Assembly: GCA_040221055.1 (NCBI GenBank)
Contig: JAVJVN010000016.1
Coordinates: 1-64,000 of the forward strand
Source of the DNA: Rhodothermales bacterium
Lineage (GTDB): Bacteria; Bacteroidota; Rhodothermia; Rhodothermales; UBA10348
Direction: 5' to 3'
DNA: 64,000 nucleotides
This document shows positions 41,798-51,549 of the stretch, one piece after another. Under the pieces are notes generated by a model, which saw only the letters and a program-made list of their open reading frames with translations, did no database searches and was not told where the DNA came from. The position numbers and the translations under genes are program-made. Every line of letters begins with the position of its first letter. The stretch's first letter is position 1.

Positions 41798-44700
41798 ATG
41801 ACCGATACATCGAACCGGAAACGATCCGGCCCGCTGCTTCTTTTTTTCGCCCTGTTCACCGTCATCGTGATCGTGCTGTTGGGTTGGTTGGCCATGAACG
41901 CCACCCGTCCGGACGAGTACGTCGAGCCGGCCAAGAGCGATGCCATCCGGTTCATGGAGATGCAGGCCCTCATCCGCTCGGTCGAAGGCGAACCCACGGA
42001 CGCCTATCCGCAGACCTACAAATTCGATGCGCTGGACGCCTCCCGGGCGGTCGCCAAACAGGGGGCTACGATCCTGCCCTGGTCTGAACGGGGACCGTCC
42101 AACGTGGGCGGCCGCACGCGCGCCATCGTGGTGGATGCCAACGACCCCACGAACCGGACCTGGTTCGCCGGCGCGGTGAGTGGCGGAATCTGGCGCACCA
42201 CGGACCAGGGCCAGTCCTGGACACCGCTCACGGAGGATTGGCCCACGTTGTCGGTGACGGCCATCGTGCAGGCCCCGTCCCGACCGGACGTGCTGTACGC
42301 GGGCACCGGAGAGGGTTTCTTCAATGTCGGGGCCGTCGTCGGGGATGGCTTGTTCCAATCCACGGACGGTGGGGACACGTGGAGCCCCATGTGGTCCACG
42401 CGGGGCAATCCGTTGTTCAAATACGTGAACCGGATGATCGTGCATCCTGAATTCCACTCGGTGCTGGTGGTCGCCACGAACACGGGCGTCTACCGGACCG
42501 AGGATGGAGGCGCCACGTGGAAGGCCGTTCTCGAACCGGGTGGGAGGATGGCCCAGATCGGCCATGAACCGGGAAATTTTTACACCCAGTACGCCTCCGA
42601 GACGGGGCGGGGCATCTGGAAATCCACCGACGGCGGCTCGACATGGGCCTTTTCGGGTGCCGGAATGACGGTACCGAACGGAAGCCGTGTGGAGTTCGGG
42701 ATCTCACCCGTCTTGCCCGGCCGCATCATCGCCATGGTGGATGTACGCAGCGGCCTGGAGGAGATCTACATTTCGGACAATCGGGCCAGCCACTGGGTCC
42801 TGGTTCCGTCGACCGCCGCCAATCCGCCGGACATCGGTGCCGACCAGGCCTGGTACGACATGGTGGTCACGCCTCATCCCTACGACGCCAACGTGGTTTT
42901 CGTAGGGGGCGTTCAGATGTACCGGCTGACGCTGAACGGTTCGCAATCCACGCTGGCCGCCTCGACCCGGGAAATCGGCACCGACTTCTTCCTGGACTTC
43001 ATTGACTTCGGCGCGGAATACTTGCGGGGCGGCCTGCGACTGGGGATTGACGACGATGAGGCCAACATTACGCCGGAACAGATGACCTCCGTGGAAATCC
43101 GGTTCGGGCCGGGCATTTCCCAGCGGGCCCACCGGTTCACACCACCCGACGGCCCGGGAATTGCGTTCGTCGACTACCCCTATGCCGATTTTGTGGACGT
43201 ACCGTTCCAGGTCTGGGACACGCAGAACAACCGGCAACTCCACGTCTCCTTCCGGGACCGGCTCGGCGACGGCGTATTCGATCTGACGCCGGACGACGCG
43301 AGCAACCTGGGAAGGGAATACATCCTCATTCACGCGTTCCCCTACGGCGCCGGAACGGCGCACTCCAGCATCGCCCAGAACGGTGGCGTCCGGAATGGCC
43401 TCATGTATTTCCTGTGGCCCATCCTGGCCCCCGAGGCGCTGTGGCAACCCGACAACCTGCCCTCATCCACCCTCCACATTGATCTCGTCCAAGCCACGGC
43501 CCCGGCCACCTGGACGTCCACCATCATCGGAACGGGCGTCCACGTGGACCACCACGCTCTTGTGCCCGTGCCCTTCGACCCACAGGCCGGTACCTTCGGG
43601 CTCATTTCGGGCAACGACGGTGGCGTGTTCTGGTCGGGCAGCGGGGGACAATCCTGGGTGGACCGCAGCCGGGGATACAACACCACCCAGTTCTACGGCG
43701 TGGATCGCCGTCCGGGCGCGAACATCTACATCGGCGGCATGCAGGACAACGGTACCTACCGCTCTTTCCAGCCGTTCGGGACCGATATTCCCGGTTGGAC
43801 GCCGGCGGCCATCGGGGGAGACGGGTTCGATGCCGTCTGGCATCAGTCCGACCCCAACCGCCTGCTTGGCGGCTCCCAGTTCAACGGCCTGCGCCGGTCC
43901 GTGGACGGCGGGTTGACGTGGTCCAACGCCACGACGGGCCTGCTGGACACCGGCGGATCCAATGCCAATGCGCCCTTCCTGAACTCCATTGAGCGCAGCC
44001 CCTTCAACTCGGACACCTTGTTTGCCATAGGCGGCTCGGGCGTGTGGTTGAGCCCCAATTTCGGTCAATCCTGGCAACTCCGTCCCGCCCTGGCCGATCG
44101 TTGGGCCTTCCAGAGCAACGCCCGGGGCACCGTCCGGCCGTCCCTGGCCTCGCCGCGCGTAATCTGGGCCGGCTACGAGATGGACCCCTTCGACAACGGT
44201 GGCGATGACATCGTGGGACAACTCCACGTATCGACCAATGCCGGTGCGACGTTCCGGCCCGTCCCGACGCCCTCCATTTCCCCGGGATACCTGTCCGGCC
44301 TGGCGACGCATCCCACCCAGGACAGCACGGCGTTCGCCCTGTTTTCGTCCTCGGGCCGCGCCAAGATCCTGCGGACCACAGACCTCGGAGAGACCTGGAC
44401 CGACCTCTCCGGCTTCTCGGACGGCCCCTCGGGCACCTTGTCCGTGCGCGGCTTCCCGGATGTGGCCGTGCATGACCTCGTGGTCCTTCCGGGTGCCACC
44501 GAAGTGCTCTGGGTGGGCACGGAAATCGGACTGTTTGTTTCGGAAGACGACGGCGAGAGCTGGTCGTTCGCCAACAACGGGCTGCCGGCCGTCTCCATCT
44601 GGAGGATGCGCGTCGTCGGCGACGAAGTCGTCCTCGCGACGCATGGCCGGGGGGTCTGGACGGTTCCCCTGAACGCGGCAATCGCCACCGCCGCCGAGCC

Positions 44701-44980
44701 GACCGATGCGCTCCCCACGACCACGACGCTCGGAAGCGCGTATCCCAACCCGTTCCGGGCGCAGTTGGCCATCCCGTATGAACTGGACGGAGCCGGCCGC
44801 GTGCGCATGGACATCTACGACCTGCAGGGCCGGCGCGTGGCTACGCTGGTGGACGGGGAGCAACCGGTCGGCCGCCATGTGGCCCTGTGGCAAGCCGACG
44901 CGGCCGCAGCCGGGACGTACGTCATCCGGCTCAGCGCAGACGGCCACACCTCCACGCGGACCGTCGTCCGCCTGAACTGA
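41798..44980 (+). CDS. Large secreted BNR/sortilin-type repeat protein with T9SS sorting domain
   Basis: The product has 1060 residues. An N-terminal hydrophobic helix (PLLLFFALFTVIVIVLLGWLAM) is followed by repeated Asp-box motifs of the BNR/sortilin beta-propeller: TTDQGQSWTPL, STDGGDTWSPM, TEDGGATWKAV, STDGGSTWAFS, SVDGGLTWSNA, TTDLGETWTDL and SEDDGESWSFA. An inserted region near 400-500 (DFLDFIDFGAEYLRGGLRLGIDDDE and beyond) is not propeller-like. The last 85 residues are a type IX secretion sorting domain (GSAYPNPFRAQLAIPYEL ... GTYVIRLSADG), so the protein should be exported and attached to the surface. No enzymatic site was recognised. Confidence 0.9.
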   Translation: MTDTSNRKRSGPLLLFFALFTVIVIVLLGWLAMNATRPDEYVEPAKSDAIRFMEMQALIRSVEGEPTDAYPQTYKFDALDASRAVAKQGATILPWSERGPSNVGGRTRAIVVDANDPTNRTWFAGAVSGGIWRTTDQGQSWTPLTEDWPTLSVTAIVQAPSRPDVLYAGTGEGFFNVGAVVGDGLFQSTDGGDTWSPMWSTRGNPLFKYVNRMIVHPEFHSVLVVATNTGVYRTEDGGATWKAVLEPGGRMAQIGHEPGNFYTQYASETGRGIWKSTDGGSTWAFSGAGMTVPNGSRVEFGISPVLPGRIIAMVDVRSGLEEIYISDNRASHWVLVPSTAANPPDIGADQAWYDMVVTPHPYDANVVFVGGVQMYRLTLNGSQSTLAASTREIGTDFFLDFIDFGAEYLRGGLRLGIDDDEANITPEQMTSVEIRFGPGISQRAHRFTPPDGPGIAFVDYPYADFVDVPFQVWDTQNNRQLHVSFRDRLGDGVFDLTPDDASNLGREYILIHAFPYGAGTAHSSIAQNGGVRNGLMYFLWPILAPEALWQPDNLPSSTLHIDLVQATAPATWTSTIIGTGVHVDHHALVPVPFDPQAGTFGLISGNDGGVFWSGSGGQSWVDRSRGYNTTQFYGVDRRPGANIYIGGMQDNGTYRSFQPFGTDIPGWTPAAIGGDGFDAVWHQSDPNRLLGGSQFNGLRRSVDGGLTWSNATTGLLDTGGSNANAPFLNSIERSPFNSDTLFAIGGSGVWLSPNFGQSWQLRPALADRWAFQSNARGTVRPSLASPRVIWAGYEMDPFDNGGDDIVGQLHVSTNAGATFRPVPTPSISPGYLSGLATHPTQDSTAFALFSSSGRAKILRTTDLGETWTDLSGFSDGPSGTLSVRGFPDVAVHDLVVLPGATEVLWVGTEIGLFVSEDDGESWSFANNGLPAVSIWRMRVVGDEVVLATHGRGVWTVPLNAAIATAAEPTDALPTTTTLGSAYPNPFRAQLAIPYELDGAGRVRMDIYDLQGRRVATLVDGEQPVGRHVALWQADAAAAGTYVIRLSADGHTSTRTVVRLN

Positions 44981-45095
44981 CCTGACACCCGGACGAAGTG
45001 GCGCAATCGACAGCGCGAAAACCGGGATTTCCAACGTACTTGATAGCAGACGAACCGCCGCCTTTCATTCGTCTCACTTTCAGGAGTCCGCTCCT

Positions 45096-46976
45096 GTGTC
45101 CATGCTTCGTCATTTTACCCTTCTCCTGCTGCTGGTGCTGGCGCTCGTTCCCGACGCGTCCGCCCGGCAAGCCGAGGTCCGTGTGGTCTATTCCGTCCAG
45201 GAAGTCCGCAGCGGCCGGTTCATATCGCATGTGAGCCTGACGAACATGACCGCGTCGCCCATCCGCGCGTGGACCCTTTCGTTCCGTTTGGCCGATCCCG
45301 TCGACCAGATGGACAACGTGGTCTGGAACCGGTTCGGCGACATCTACGACGTCCAGGGCGCCGGATGGACCCATGAAATCCAACCCGGCGGGGTAGCCTT
45401 CTTCACCATCCACGGGGTCACGAGCGGACCCACGGCCCCGACCCCCACGGCCTGCACGTTCAACGGCGTGACCTGCACGGTGGAAGGCGCTACGGTTCCC
45501 CAGGAGCCGACGGTGAACCTGCGCGACCTCATTGTGGCCTCCTGGATAGGCGAACAGGACCAGACCACCTACACCGGATATATCATCATCCGGAATCCCA
45601 CCGCGGTCGACCTGGACCGGTGGAAACTGACGTTCACCACCTCCTCGCTCATTACCCGGATGGAGCATGTGGACTGGACCCGCTCGGGCTCCACCTACAG
45701 CGTGAACGGGGTGGCCGAAACCTCCCGGATCCGCGCCGGAGAGTTCATTTTCTTCGCCTTCTCCGGCGTCCACAACGGCACGCCGGCGCTTCCGCAGGGA
45801 TGCTCCATCAATGGCACCGGATGTGAATTCACGACGCCGGACCGGGTCATCGAGACCCCGCGCATCAACCTGTTCATGAAGGTCGAGAAAATCACGGCGA
45901 CCGTGTTCGAGGGCTATATCGAACTCCAGAATCCGTCGGATATGGACCTGTCGTCCTGGACCCTCCGCTTCACGTTCGACGACCGGATCACGACGGTCGG
46001 CGGCGAAGTGAAATGGTCCCGGTCCGACAAATTGTACACGCTGCAGGGCATGAACGGCCGGCAGCGCATCCTCCGGGGGACCAGTATCGTGTTTCCCATT
46101 GCGGGTACGTACGAGGATGAAATCGAACCCCCGCTGAATTGCACCGTGAACGGCGTGCTCTGCCTGGTCGATGCCGAAGGCACGACCGTGCAGCCCGACG
46201 AAACGAGCGATGGCGGCACGGGCGGCGGGGGTGACGACGGGGGTGGAGATGACGGCGGCGGCGACGACGGTGGCGGCGATGACGGCGGTGGTGGCGGCAC
46301 GGCCACGTGCGCAGGCACGGGCGGCACCACAACGGCCGTGCCGGAAATCGACTTCCGCTTCCTCTGGACCACGGCCTCGCAATACGTGGCGCTCATCAGA
46401 CTCACCAATACGTCCGGCGGTGTCATCCGGGGCTGGAGCCTGTCCTTTCGGCTCGTGGACGGAATGGAAATCACGCGACACGACTCATCCGTGATCAACC
46501 AGAACGCGGATGGCTCCTATGTGGTCACGAACGATACCACCAACGACTGTATTGAGTCTGGAGGATCCATCGAGTTCGGGTTCAACGGAACGCACAACGG
46601 AAATTTCGACGAGCCCATCGGGTGTCAGTTCGGAACGGCCTCGTGTGTCTTCCTGCGGGCCCAGTCCGTGGCCACGGAGCAGACGCCGTCCACGGCGCTG
46701 CAGCCGGGCGGCGTGGCCCTGCTGGGTGTATGGCCCAACCCGTTCAACCCCATGGCGCGCCTGGAATTCGAATCGGAATCCACGCAGCATGTGGTGGCCG
46801 CCATGTGGGACATGCTGGGCCGCCGCGTCGCGGTGCTCCACGATGGCATGGTTGCCGCCGGTGAGCGCACGTCCGTGCGGATTGACGGATCGGGACTTCC
46901 ATCCGGGTCGTATCTTGTGCGTATTGCCGGGCAGAACGGGCAGACCGTGAGCCGAACCATTTCCCTGCTCAAATGA
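45096..46976 (+). CDS. Secreted protein with four CBM2-like domains and T9SS sorting domain
   Basis: The product has 626 residues. A signal peptide (to about residue 24, ASA-RQ) is followed by three tandem repeats of about 115 residues in the CBM2 (cellulose-binding) style: RVVYSVQEVRSGRFISHVSLTN ... IRAWTLSFRLADPVDQMDNV, then WIGEQDQTTYTGYIIIRNPT and KITATVFEGYIELQNPSDMDLSSWTLRF. A Gly/Asp linker and a fourth copy (DFRFLWTTASQYVALIRLTNTSGGVIRGWSLSFRL) come next, ending in WPNPFNPMARLEFESES with a T9SS domain. There is no catalytic domain. The start is GTG at 45096, nine bases after AGGAG; ATG at 45102 is an alternative. It could be an adhesin for polysaccharide. Confidence 0.88.
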   Translation: MSMLRHFTLLLLLVLALVPDASARQAEVRVVYSVQEVRSGRFISHVSLTNMTASPIRAWTLSFRLADPVDQMDNVVWNRFGDIYDVQGAGWTHEIQPGGVAFFTIHGVTSGPTAPTPTACTFNGVTCTVEGATVPQEPTVNLRDLIVASWIGEQDQTTYTGYIIIRNPTAVDLDRWKLTFTTSSLITRMEHVDWTRSGSTYSVNGVAETSRIRAGEFIFFAFSGVHNGTPALPQGCSINGTGCEFTTPDRVIETPRINLFMKVEKITATVFEGYIELQNPSDMDLSSWTLRFTFDDRITTVGGEVKWSRSDKLYTLQGMNGRQRILRGTSIVFPIAGTYEDEIEPPLNCTVNGVLCLVDAEGTTVQPDETSDGGTGGGGDDGGGDDGGGDDGGGDDGGGGGTATCAGTGGTTTAVPEIDFRFLWTTASQYVALIRLTNTSGGVIRGWSLSFRLVDGMEITRHDSSVINQNADGSYVVTNDTTNDCIESGGSIEFGFNGTHNGNFDEPIGCQFGTASCVFLRAQSVATEQTPSTALQPGGVALLGVWPNPFNPMARLEFESESTQHVVAAMWDMLGRRVAVLHDGMVAAGERTSVRIDGSGLPSGSYLVRIAGQNGQTVSRTISLLK

Positions 46977-46992
46977 ACGCGCGGCTGAACCC

Positions 46993-47562
46993 GTGAACCC
47001 ACGCATCTCCCCATCCTGCCTGGCGCTCCTCCTGGCGCTCCTCTGTGCGGCTTCCGCGCCGACCGGCGTCCGGGCCCAGAACGGCCAGGCCGTCAGCGTG
47101 GGTGTCTCGCCCATCCTCGTCATGAGTGTATCGGGCAACCCCATGCTCCAGATCGTGGACCGGACCCAGCGGAAGGGACGGGTCACCCTCGTGGATCCGA
47201 CCACCTTCTACAACCTCACGTCCAACGTGGACAATGTCCGCCTGGAAGCCGCCATCGATATGCCCCTGCCCCCCGGCGTCCAACTGGAAGTCCGGCTGCA
47301 GTCGTCCCTGGGCCAGAGCCTCGGCTGGGTGCCGCTGACCTCCGCTTCGACGGTCCTGTCCGGCATGCAGCGCGGCCTGGAAAACGGGCAGGCCATCACT
47401 TACCGCCTGGTCATCGACCCCCATGTGGACGAACTCCCGCTCCAGTTCCGGCGCGTAGCCTTCTCGCTGGTATCGGAGCGCTCGTCGCAGCCCTTCACCG
47501 TGGTGCAGGACTTCGGCTTCGGCGTCCTTCCGGACGCCCGTAAACCGGACTCCGGACGGTAG
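46993..47562 (+). CDS. Secreted protein of unknown function
   Basis: The product has 189 residues with a clear signal peptide (LALLLALLCAASAPTGVRAQ). The rest is beta-rich: SVGVSPILVMSVSGNPMLQIVD, RKGRVTLVDPTTFYNLTSNVDNVRLEAAIDM, then VAFSLVSERSSQP. Its end (xVAFSLVSE) recalls that of the secreted protein at 52416 (HTVTFTLTE). No known family. It follows the CBM gene by 16 bases and converges on the sigma factor gene, from which 3 bases separate it. Confidence 0.6.
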   Translation: MNPRISPSCLALLLALLCAASAPTGVRAQNGQAVSVGVSPILVMSVSGNPMLQIVDRTQRKGRVTLVDPTTFYNLTSNVDNVRLEAAIDMPLPPGVQLEVRLQSSLGQSLGWVPLTSASTVLSGMQRGLENGQAITYRLVIDPHVDELPLQFRRVAFSLVSERSSQPFTVVQDFGFGVLPDARKPDSGR

Positions 47563-47565
47563 CGG

Positions 47566-48330
47566 TCAGGCCGCGTAGCGCAGGGTCGGTTCGAGTGCCT
47601 GCTCCAGCACATCCAATGAGCGGCGACGGATCTGTGACACGCGGGCCTCGGTAATGCCCAGCAGCGCTCCGATTTCCGTCTGCGTCAGCCCTTCGTTGAA
47701 GTACAACTCCAGGATGGTCCGCTCCCGCTCTGACAGCCGGGCCTGTGCCTGCTCCAGGTGCGCACGGACATCCGACCACTCGTACACGGCGTAGCCCTCC
47801 TGGCCCGACGGATCCGGAACCAATTCCAGCAAGCGGCACTCCTCGTCGTCCTGCGCATCCAGGGAAATCCCGTGACGACGCCAGGCGTCGTGTCGGATGC
47901 CATCCAACTGATCGATGGAAATGCCCATGGACGCGGCCACCGGTGCCATGCCGGGCTCATCGCCCAGACGCTGTGCAAGCAGGTCTTCCGCATGCCGTGC
48001 AGCGGCCACTTTCGCGCGCCGTCGGCGTGGCAGCGGGTCCAACCGCCGCAGATGGTCCACGATCTCGCCACGGATGCGTGCATAGGCATAGGTCACGAAC
48101 CGCGTTCCCGTGGTCGGATCGAACTGATCGAGCGCCTGCAACGTGGCAATCACGCCCACCTGTACCAATTCGGAAGCTTGCGCCAGCACGTCGGACGGCA
48201 GGGGCAGTTTGGCGATGATGGATCGGATGACGGGCTCCATGGCCGCGACGACGCGGTCCCGGTGGGCCTGGACGGGCTCGGCCACGAAGGCGAGCGCGCA
48301 TTCTTCAATGGAAAGGGGGGCGGTTTGCAT
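47566..48330 (-). CDS. Sigma-28-type (FliA/WhiG-like) sigma factor
   Basis: The product has 254 residues from the ATG at 48330 (a second ATG at 48375 would add 15). The region 2 core reads LVQVGVIATLQALDQFDPTTGTRFVTYAYARIRGEIVDHLRRLDP, a region 3 helix follows (VAASMGISIDQLDGI), and the C-terminal region 4 is RERTILELYFNEGLTQTEIGALLGITEARVSQIRRRSLD. The pattern is that of the FliA/WhiG/SigB group. No flagellar gene is nearby. It may direct the adjacent secreted/usher-like genes, but no matching promoters were identified. Confidence 0.9.
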   Translation of the reverse strand: MQTAPLSIEECALAFVAEPVQAHRDRVVAAMEPVIRSIIAKLPLPSDVLAQASELVQVGVIATLQALDQFDPTTGTRFVTYAYARIRGEIVDHLRRLDPLPRRRRAKVAAARHAEDLLAQRLGDEPGMAPVAASMGISIDQLDGIRHDAWRRHGISLDAQDDEECRLLELVPDPSGQEGYAVYEWSDVRAHLEQAQARLSERERTILELYFNEGLTQTEIGALLGITEARVSQIRRRSLDVLEQALEPTLRYAA

Positions 48331-48567
48331 GGCGGTACTGCGGTTTGCGTGATGCGTGCAGTCCATCCATTTCAAACACGGTGCCTGATCGGCCTGGAAG
48401 TGGCCAAATCGCCCTTATTCGCCTTTTCAGGGTCCTTTCTTCGGGATGATGCGTCCTGGGGGCACCCGAAGGTGTTTCGCTATCGAAACAATCCCGGTCC
48501 GCCAGCGGGTCGATCCACATCCGATGCGCCGCAAGCAGACCCGTGCGGGGTCAAACTTCGCCGGAGC

Positions 48568-51549
48568 TTACGGCAATTCGGGGATGCGCAGGACCTGGCC
48601 GACGCGCAGGAAGTCCGGGGCCGGCACGACCTGCCGGTTGGCCTCCCAGATCCGCTGCCACTGAAGCCGGTCGCCGTAATACCGCTCGGCGAGTGTCGAC
48701 AGGCTCTCACCTGCCACGACCACATGGGTCCGCCCGACATCTGCTCCTGCATCCTCCTCAGCCTCTCCGTCCGCACCCGGCCGCACCAGGGAAATCGGCG
48801 TACCGGTCTCCACGAAGCGGATGGCTCGGCGGCGAGGCTGCAGCTGAAGCGCGGATTCCGACCGCCCACCCGGCTCCAGGGTGATGGCCAGGGTATCGGG
48901 GCGCGTCACGTACCCGTCCGGGAGTGTGGACGCCACGACGCGCACCGACCAGGGTCCGGGCACCAGTTCCGAAAACACCGCCACCCCGGTCCGGTCCGTG
49001 ACGCGCCTCACGCGGCGCTCGGAGGACGCCGCCTCCACCACCATGCCCGACAGATCCTCCTGCGACAGGCGTCCGCCGAGCGCCGCATCCTGCCCGGCAC
49101 GGGCATCGGCCGGCAACAGGACGGGGACGGTCAGCCGCGCGGATCGCACGACGGCCACGTCCAGCACACCGGTCTCGAACATGGCGGCGTCCACGCGGAG
49201 CGGAAACTCCATGACGGGGGTCCGCTCCAGTCCGATGGTCTGTCGGTCGAGCAGGATCCAACTGGCCTCGCCAGCGGGCAATGCCAGGACGGTCCGCCCG
49301 TCCGCATCGGTGCGCACGGTGGATTCCGCGACGGTCAGCGCCACGCCCTCCAGCGGTTCGCCCGACTCCGCATCGAACACATAGACATTCAACTCCCGAC
49401 GGGACGCGGTATGGGACCATGGCGCCGGGACATTGAGCGGGACGCGGTAGGCCACCTGGACGACGCCGTTCTGCACGACTTGACCGAATTGCGTCCGCGT
49501 GTAGCGGCCTCGCACTTCCAGTTGGTGCCCTGCCCACAGATCCCGCTCCACCCACGCATCGGCCATCAGGAACTGCTGTTCAATACCCGATCGCTCCCGG
49601 CTCACGTGCAGGGACGTGGAAAACCGGGTCGCGGCGCCGCGATCGTAGGACAGGCTCGAGCCCAAGCTCGTACGGCTGCGGGTAATGGGGCTGTAGAAGG
49701 TGGGGCCGGACGAAACGGACGTCGTTACACTGAGCGTCCACGGCCCCCATCCGCGGAACGCCGACCCGTACGCGGTCCAGAAGGGATCCATTTCGAGGGC
49801 CAGGTCCTCGGCCCGTCCCGCCTGGATCGTGGCGGTGGCCCCCGCCCGACGCTGGTTGTAACCCAACTGGAGTTCGCCCCGCCGCTCCGTCCGGTCCAGA
49901 CCCGACGCAGTGAATTGCCGGGCCTGCTGCTGGCCGTACACCATGGCCCGGAACTGACGGCCGTCGGTACTCCAGGTGCCGCCCACACCCCCGCGCACCG
50001 AAGACGTGGAGAGCACGGCCGGATCGGGCGAGCCCACATCAAAGAACCGGCGTTGCATCTGGCCCTGGAACTGCGCCCGGAACCATCCCGCCGACGTGAA
50101 GGAGAAGCCCCCTTGCACCCGCTCGGTGTTCTGGATGCCTCCCAGGAAATTGGCCCCGGCCTTCTCGGCCCGCAGGCTGAAGGTGGAACGCCCCACCGAC
50201 CCCAGGGCCGACACCTGTGCCGCCTGGTCCCGACCGGCATCGTACGAACCGCTGGCGGCCTCCGCCCGGATGGTCGTCCCGTCGACGGGTCGCCAGTCCA
50301 GGGCCAGGGAGAGCGCATCGCCCTCCTCGAACTGCCGTCGGGACAACACATTGGCCTCCAGGGTCACGCGCGACATGGGCCGGAAATGAAGGAATCCCCC
50401 GGCGCGGTCGGCCACCGGAAATACATGGCGTCCGCGCGCCGCGAACACGCCCGTGTCCCACCGGAGGGTGGACCAGGTTACCTCGGCGCCCGTCCCGATG
50501 GACGAGTTGTCCAGCAGGTCGGTGGTGGTATACGCGGCATCGCCCAAGCGCACGCCCAGCCGGGGCCCTTGGATGGAGGCCGAAAAAACGTCCCGTTCGC
50601 CCACCGTGGACGAGGAACGCACGTCCGGGACCCGGACGAGGGCACTCACGACGGCGCGTCCTACCGGCGCTTCCGGCAACGCGAGCTCGATCTGACCGTG
50701 GGTCGACCCGCCGTCCCACGCCCCGCGCGTGGTCAGATAGAGGGGAAGCATGCCTTCCCGTTCCACGGGACGGCTCCGCCGCACGGGCACAATGGTGGTC
50801 GAGGCACTGGCGCGGGCCACCCGTTCCGTGCCGGCCACCTGCACCTGTACCGACGTGACATGGGTGACTTCGTTGACCAGGTCGTCCCGCGAGCGCACCT
50901 CGACGTCGAGCCGCTTGCGCTCACCCGGGGCCAGGGGAAAGGAGGGCGCGGAAACCGACACGCCGTAGGAGAGGGTACTGGTGGCCGAGGCCGACACGAG
51001 GATGGCCGTGTTTCCGGTATTCTCCACGGCAAATGTGCCCTCCCACACGCCACCGGCGCGGATCCGCTCGGGCGCATCGATGAACGCCACCGAGATCGCG
51101 GCTTCGGCGGCCACGCGCACGGTCAGGGAGTGGCTCGGCGCACCTGCCTGCGCATCGGCCGGATCTTCTGCCACAGGGGTGAACGCCACGGTCCAGTCCC
51201 CGCTCAGGGCGTTGCCCGGTATCTGTATGGACACGAGTTGGGTGGCTGCCCCCCCGGCTTCCACGCGGACGCTTGAGAGTGGGATGAGCAGGCTCCACCC
51301 GTCGGGCAGCTCCGGCGAAAGGCGGACGGTCCTGTCCCGGGGGCCCTCGTTCACCAAACGGAGCAGGACACTGGCGACGCGTCCGGCCGCGGTTTCGATC
51401 TCCAACCGGCTTTCCACGCGGAGGTCTCCTCCGGACGGGGGCACCTGACGGGCCAGCGACGACTGCGGACCGACCACGAGGCACGCGACGAGCACGACCC
51501 ATGCAGCCAAGGCCGCACGGAACATCAGCGGGCGCCCGGGCAGGGTCAC
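48568..51549 (-). CDS. Large outer-membrane-like protein with Ig domains, barrel-like region and LysM domain (usher-like)
   Basis: The product has 993 residues. After a signal peptide (AALAAWVVLVACLVVGPQSSLA) come two Ig-like domains (about 40-140 and 150-260). A region of about 450 residues (270-720) follows, with alternating hydrophobic/polar residues and many aromatic strand ends (RGELQLGYNQRRAGATATI; HQLEVRGRYTRTQFGQVVQNG), as in an outer-membrane barrel. Then come two CarboxypepD-regulatory-like beta sandwiches (RRELNVYVFDAESGEPLEGVAL; LTVPVLLPADA) and a C-terminal LysM domain (THVVVAGESLSTLAERYYGD). It is not a canonical fimbrial usher, but its size and order and the PapD-like gene just upstream suggest an assembly platform. 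A GTG start overlaps the upstream stop codon (GTGA). Confidence 0.65.
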   Translation of the reverse strand: MTLPGRPLMFRAALAAWVVLVACLVVGPQSSLARQVPPSGGDLRVESRLEIETAAGRVASVLLRLVNEGPRDRTVRLSPELPDGWSLLIPLSSVRVEAGGAATQLVSIQIPGNALSGDWTVAFTPVAEDPADAQAGAPSHSLTVRVAAEAAISVAFIDAPERIRAGGVWEGTFAVENTGNTAILVSASATSTLSYGVSVSAPSFPLAPGERKRLDVEVRSRDDLVNEVTHVTSVQVQVAGTERVARASASTTIVPVRRSRPVEREGMLPLYLTTRGAWDGGSTHGQIELALPEAPVGRAVVSALVRVPDVRSSSTVGERDVFSASIQGPRLGVRLGDAAYTTTDLLDNSSIGTGAEVTWSTLRWDTGVFAARGRHVFPVADRAGGFLHFRPMSRVTLEANVLSRRQFEEGDALSLALDWRPVDGTTIRAEAASGSYDAGRDQAAQVSALGSVGRSTFSLRAEKAGANFLGGIQNTERVQGGFSFTSAGWFRAQFQGQMQRRFFDVGSPDPAVLSTSSVRGGVGGTWSTDGRQFRAMVYGQQQARQFTASGLDRTERRGELQLGYNQRRAGATATIQAGRAEDLALEMDPFWTAYGSAFRGWGPWTLSVTTSVSSGPTFYSPITRSRTSLGSSLSYDRGAATRFSTSLHVSRERSGIEQQFLMADAWVERDLWAGHQLEVRGRYTRTQFGQVVQNGVVQVAYRVPLNVPAPWSHTASRRELNVYVFDAESGEPLEGVALTVAESTVRTDADGRTVLALPAGEASWILLDRQTIGLERTPVMEFPLRVDAAMFETGVLDVAVVRSARLTVPVLLPADARAGQDAALGGRLSQEDLSGMVVEAASSERRVRRVTDRTGVAVFSELVPGPWSVRVVASTLPDGYVTRPDTLAITLEPGGRSESALQLQPRRRAIRFVETGTPISLVRPGADGEAEEDAGADVGRTHVVVAGESLSTLAERYYGDRLQWQRIWEANRQVVPAPDFLRVGQVLRIPELP

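Noticed and set aside
46195-46310. Short tandem GGC/GAC-type repeats as a DNA repeat element
   Set aside because: They encode the Gly/Asp linker of the CBM protein and stay in frame.
47566-48330. Flagellar gene cluster implied by a FliA-like sigma factor
   Set aside because: No flagellar structural or chemotaxis gene lies in the window; this sigma group has many other roles.
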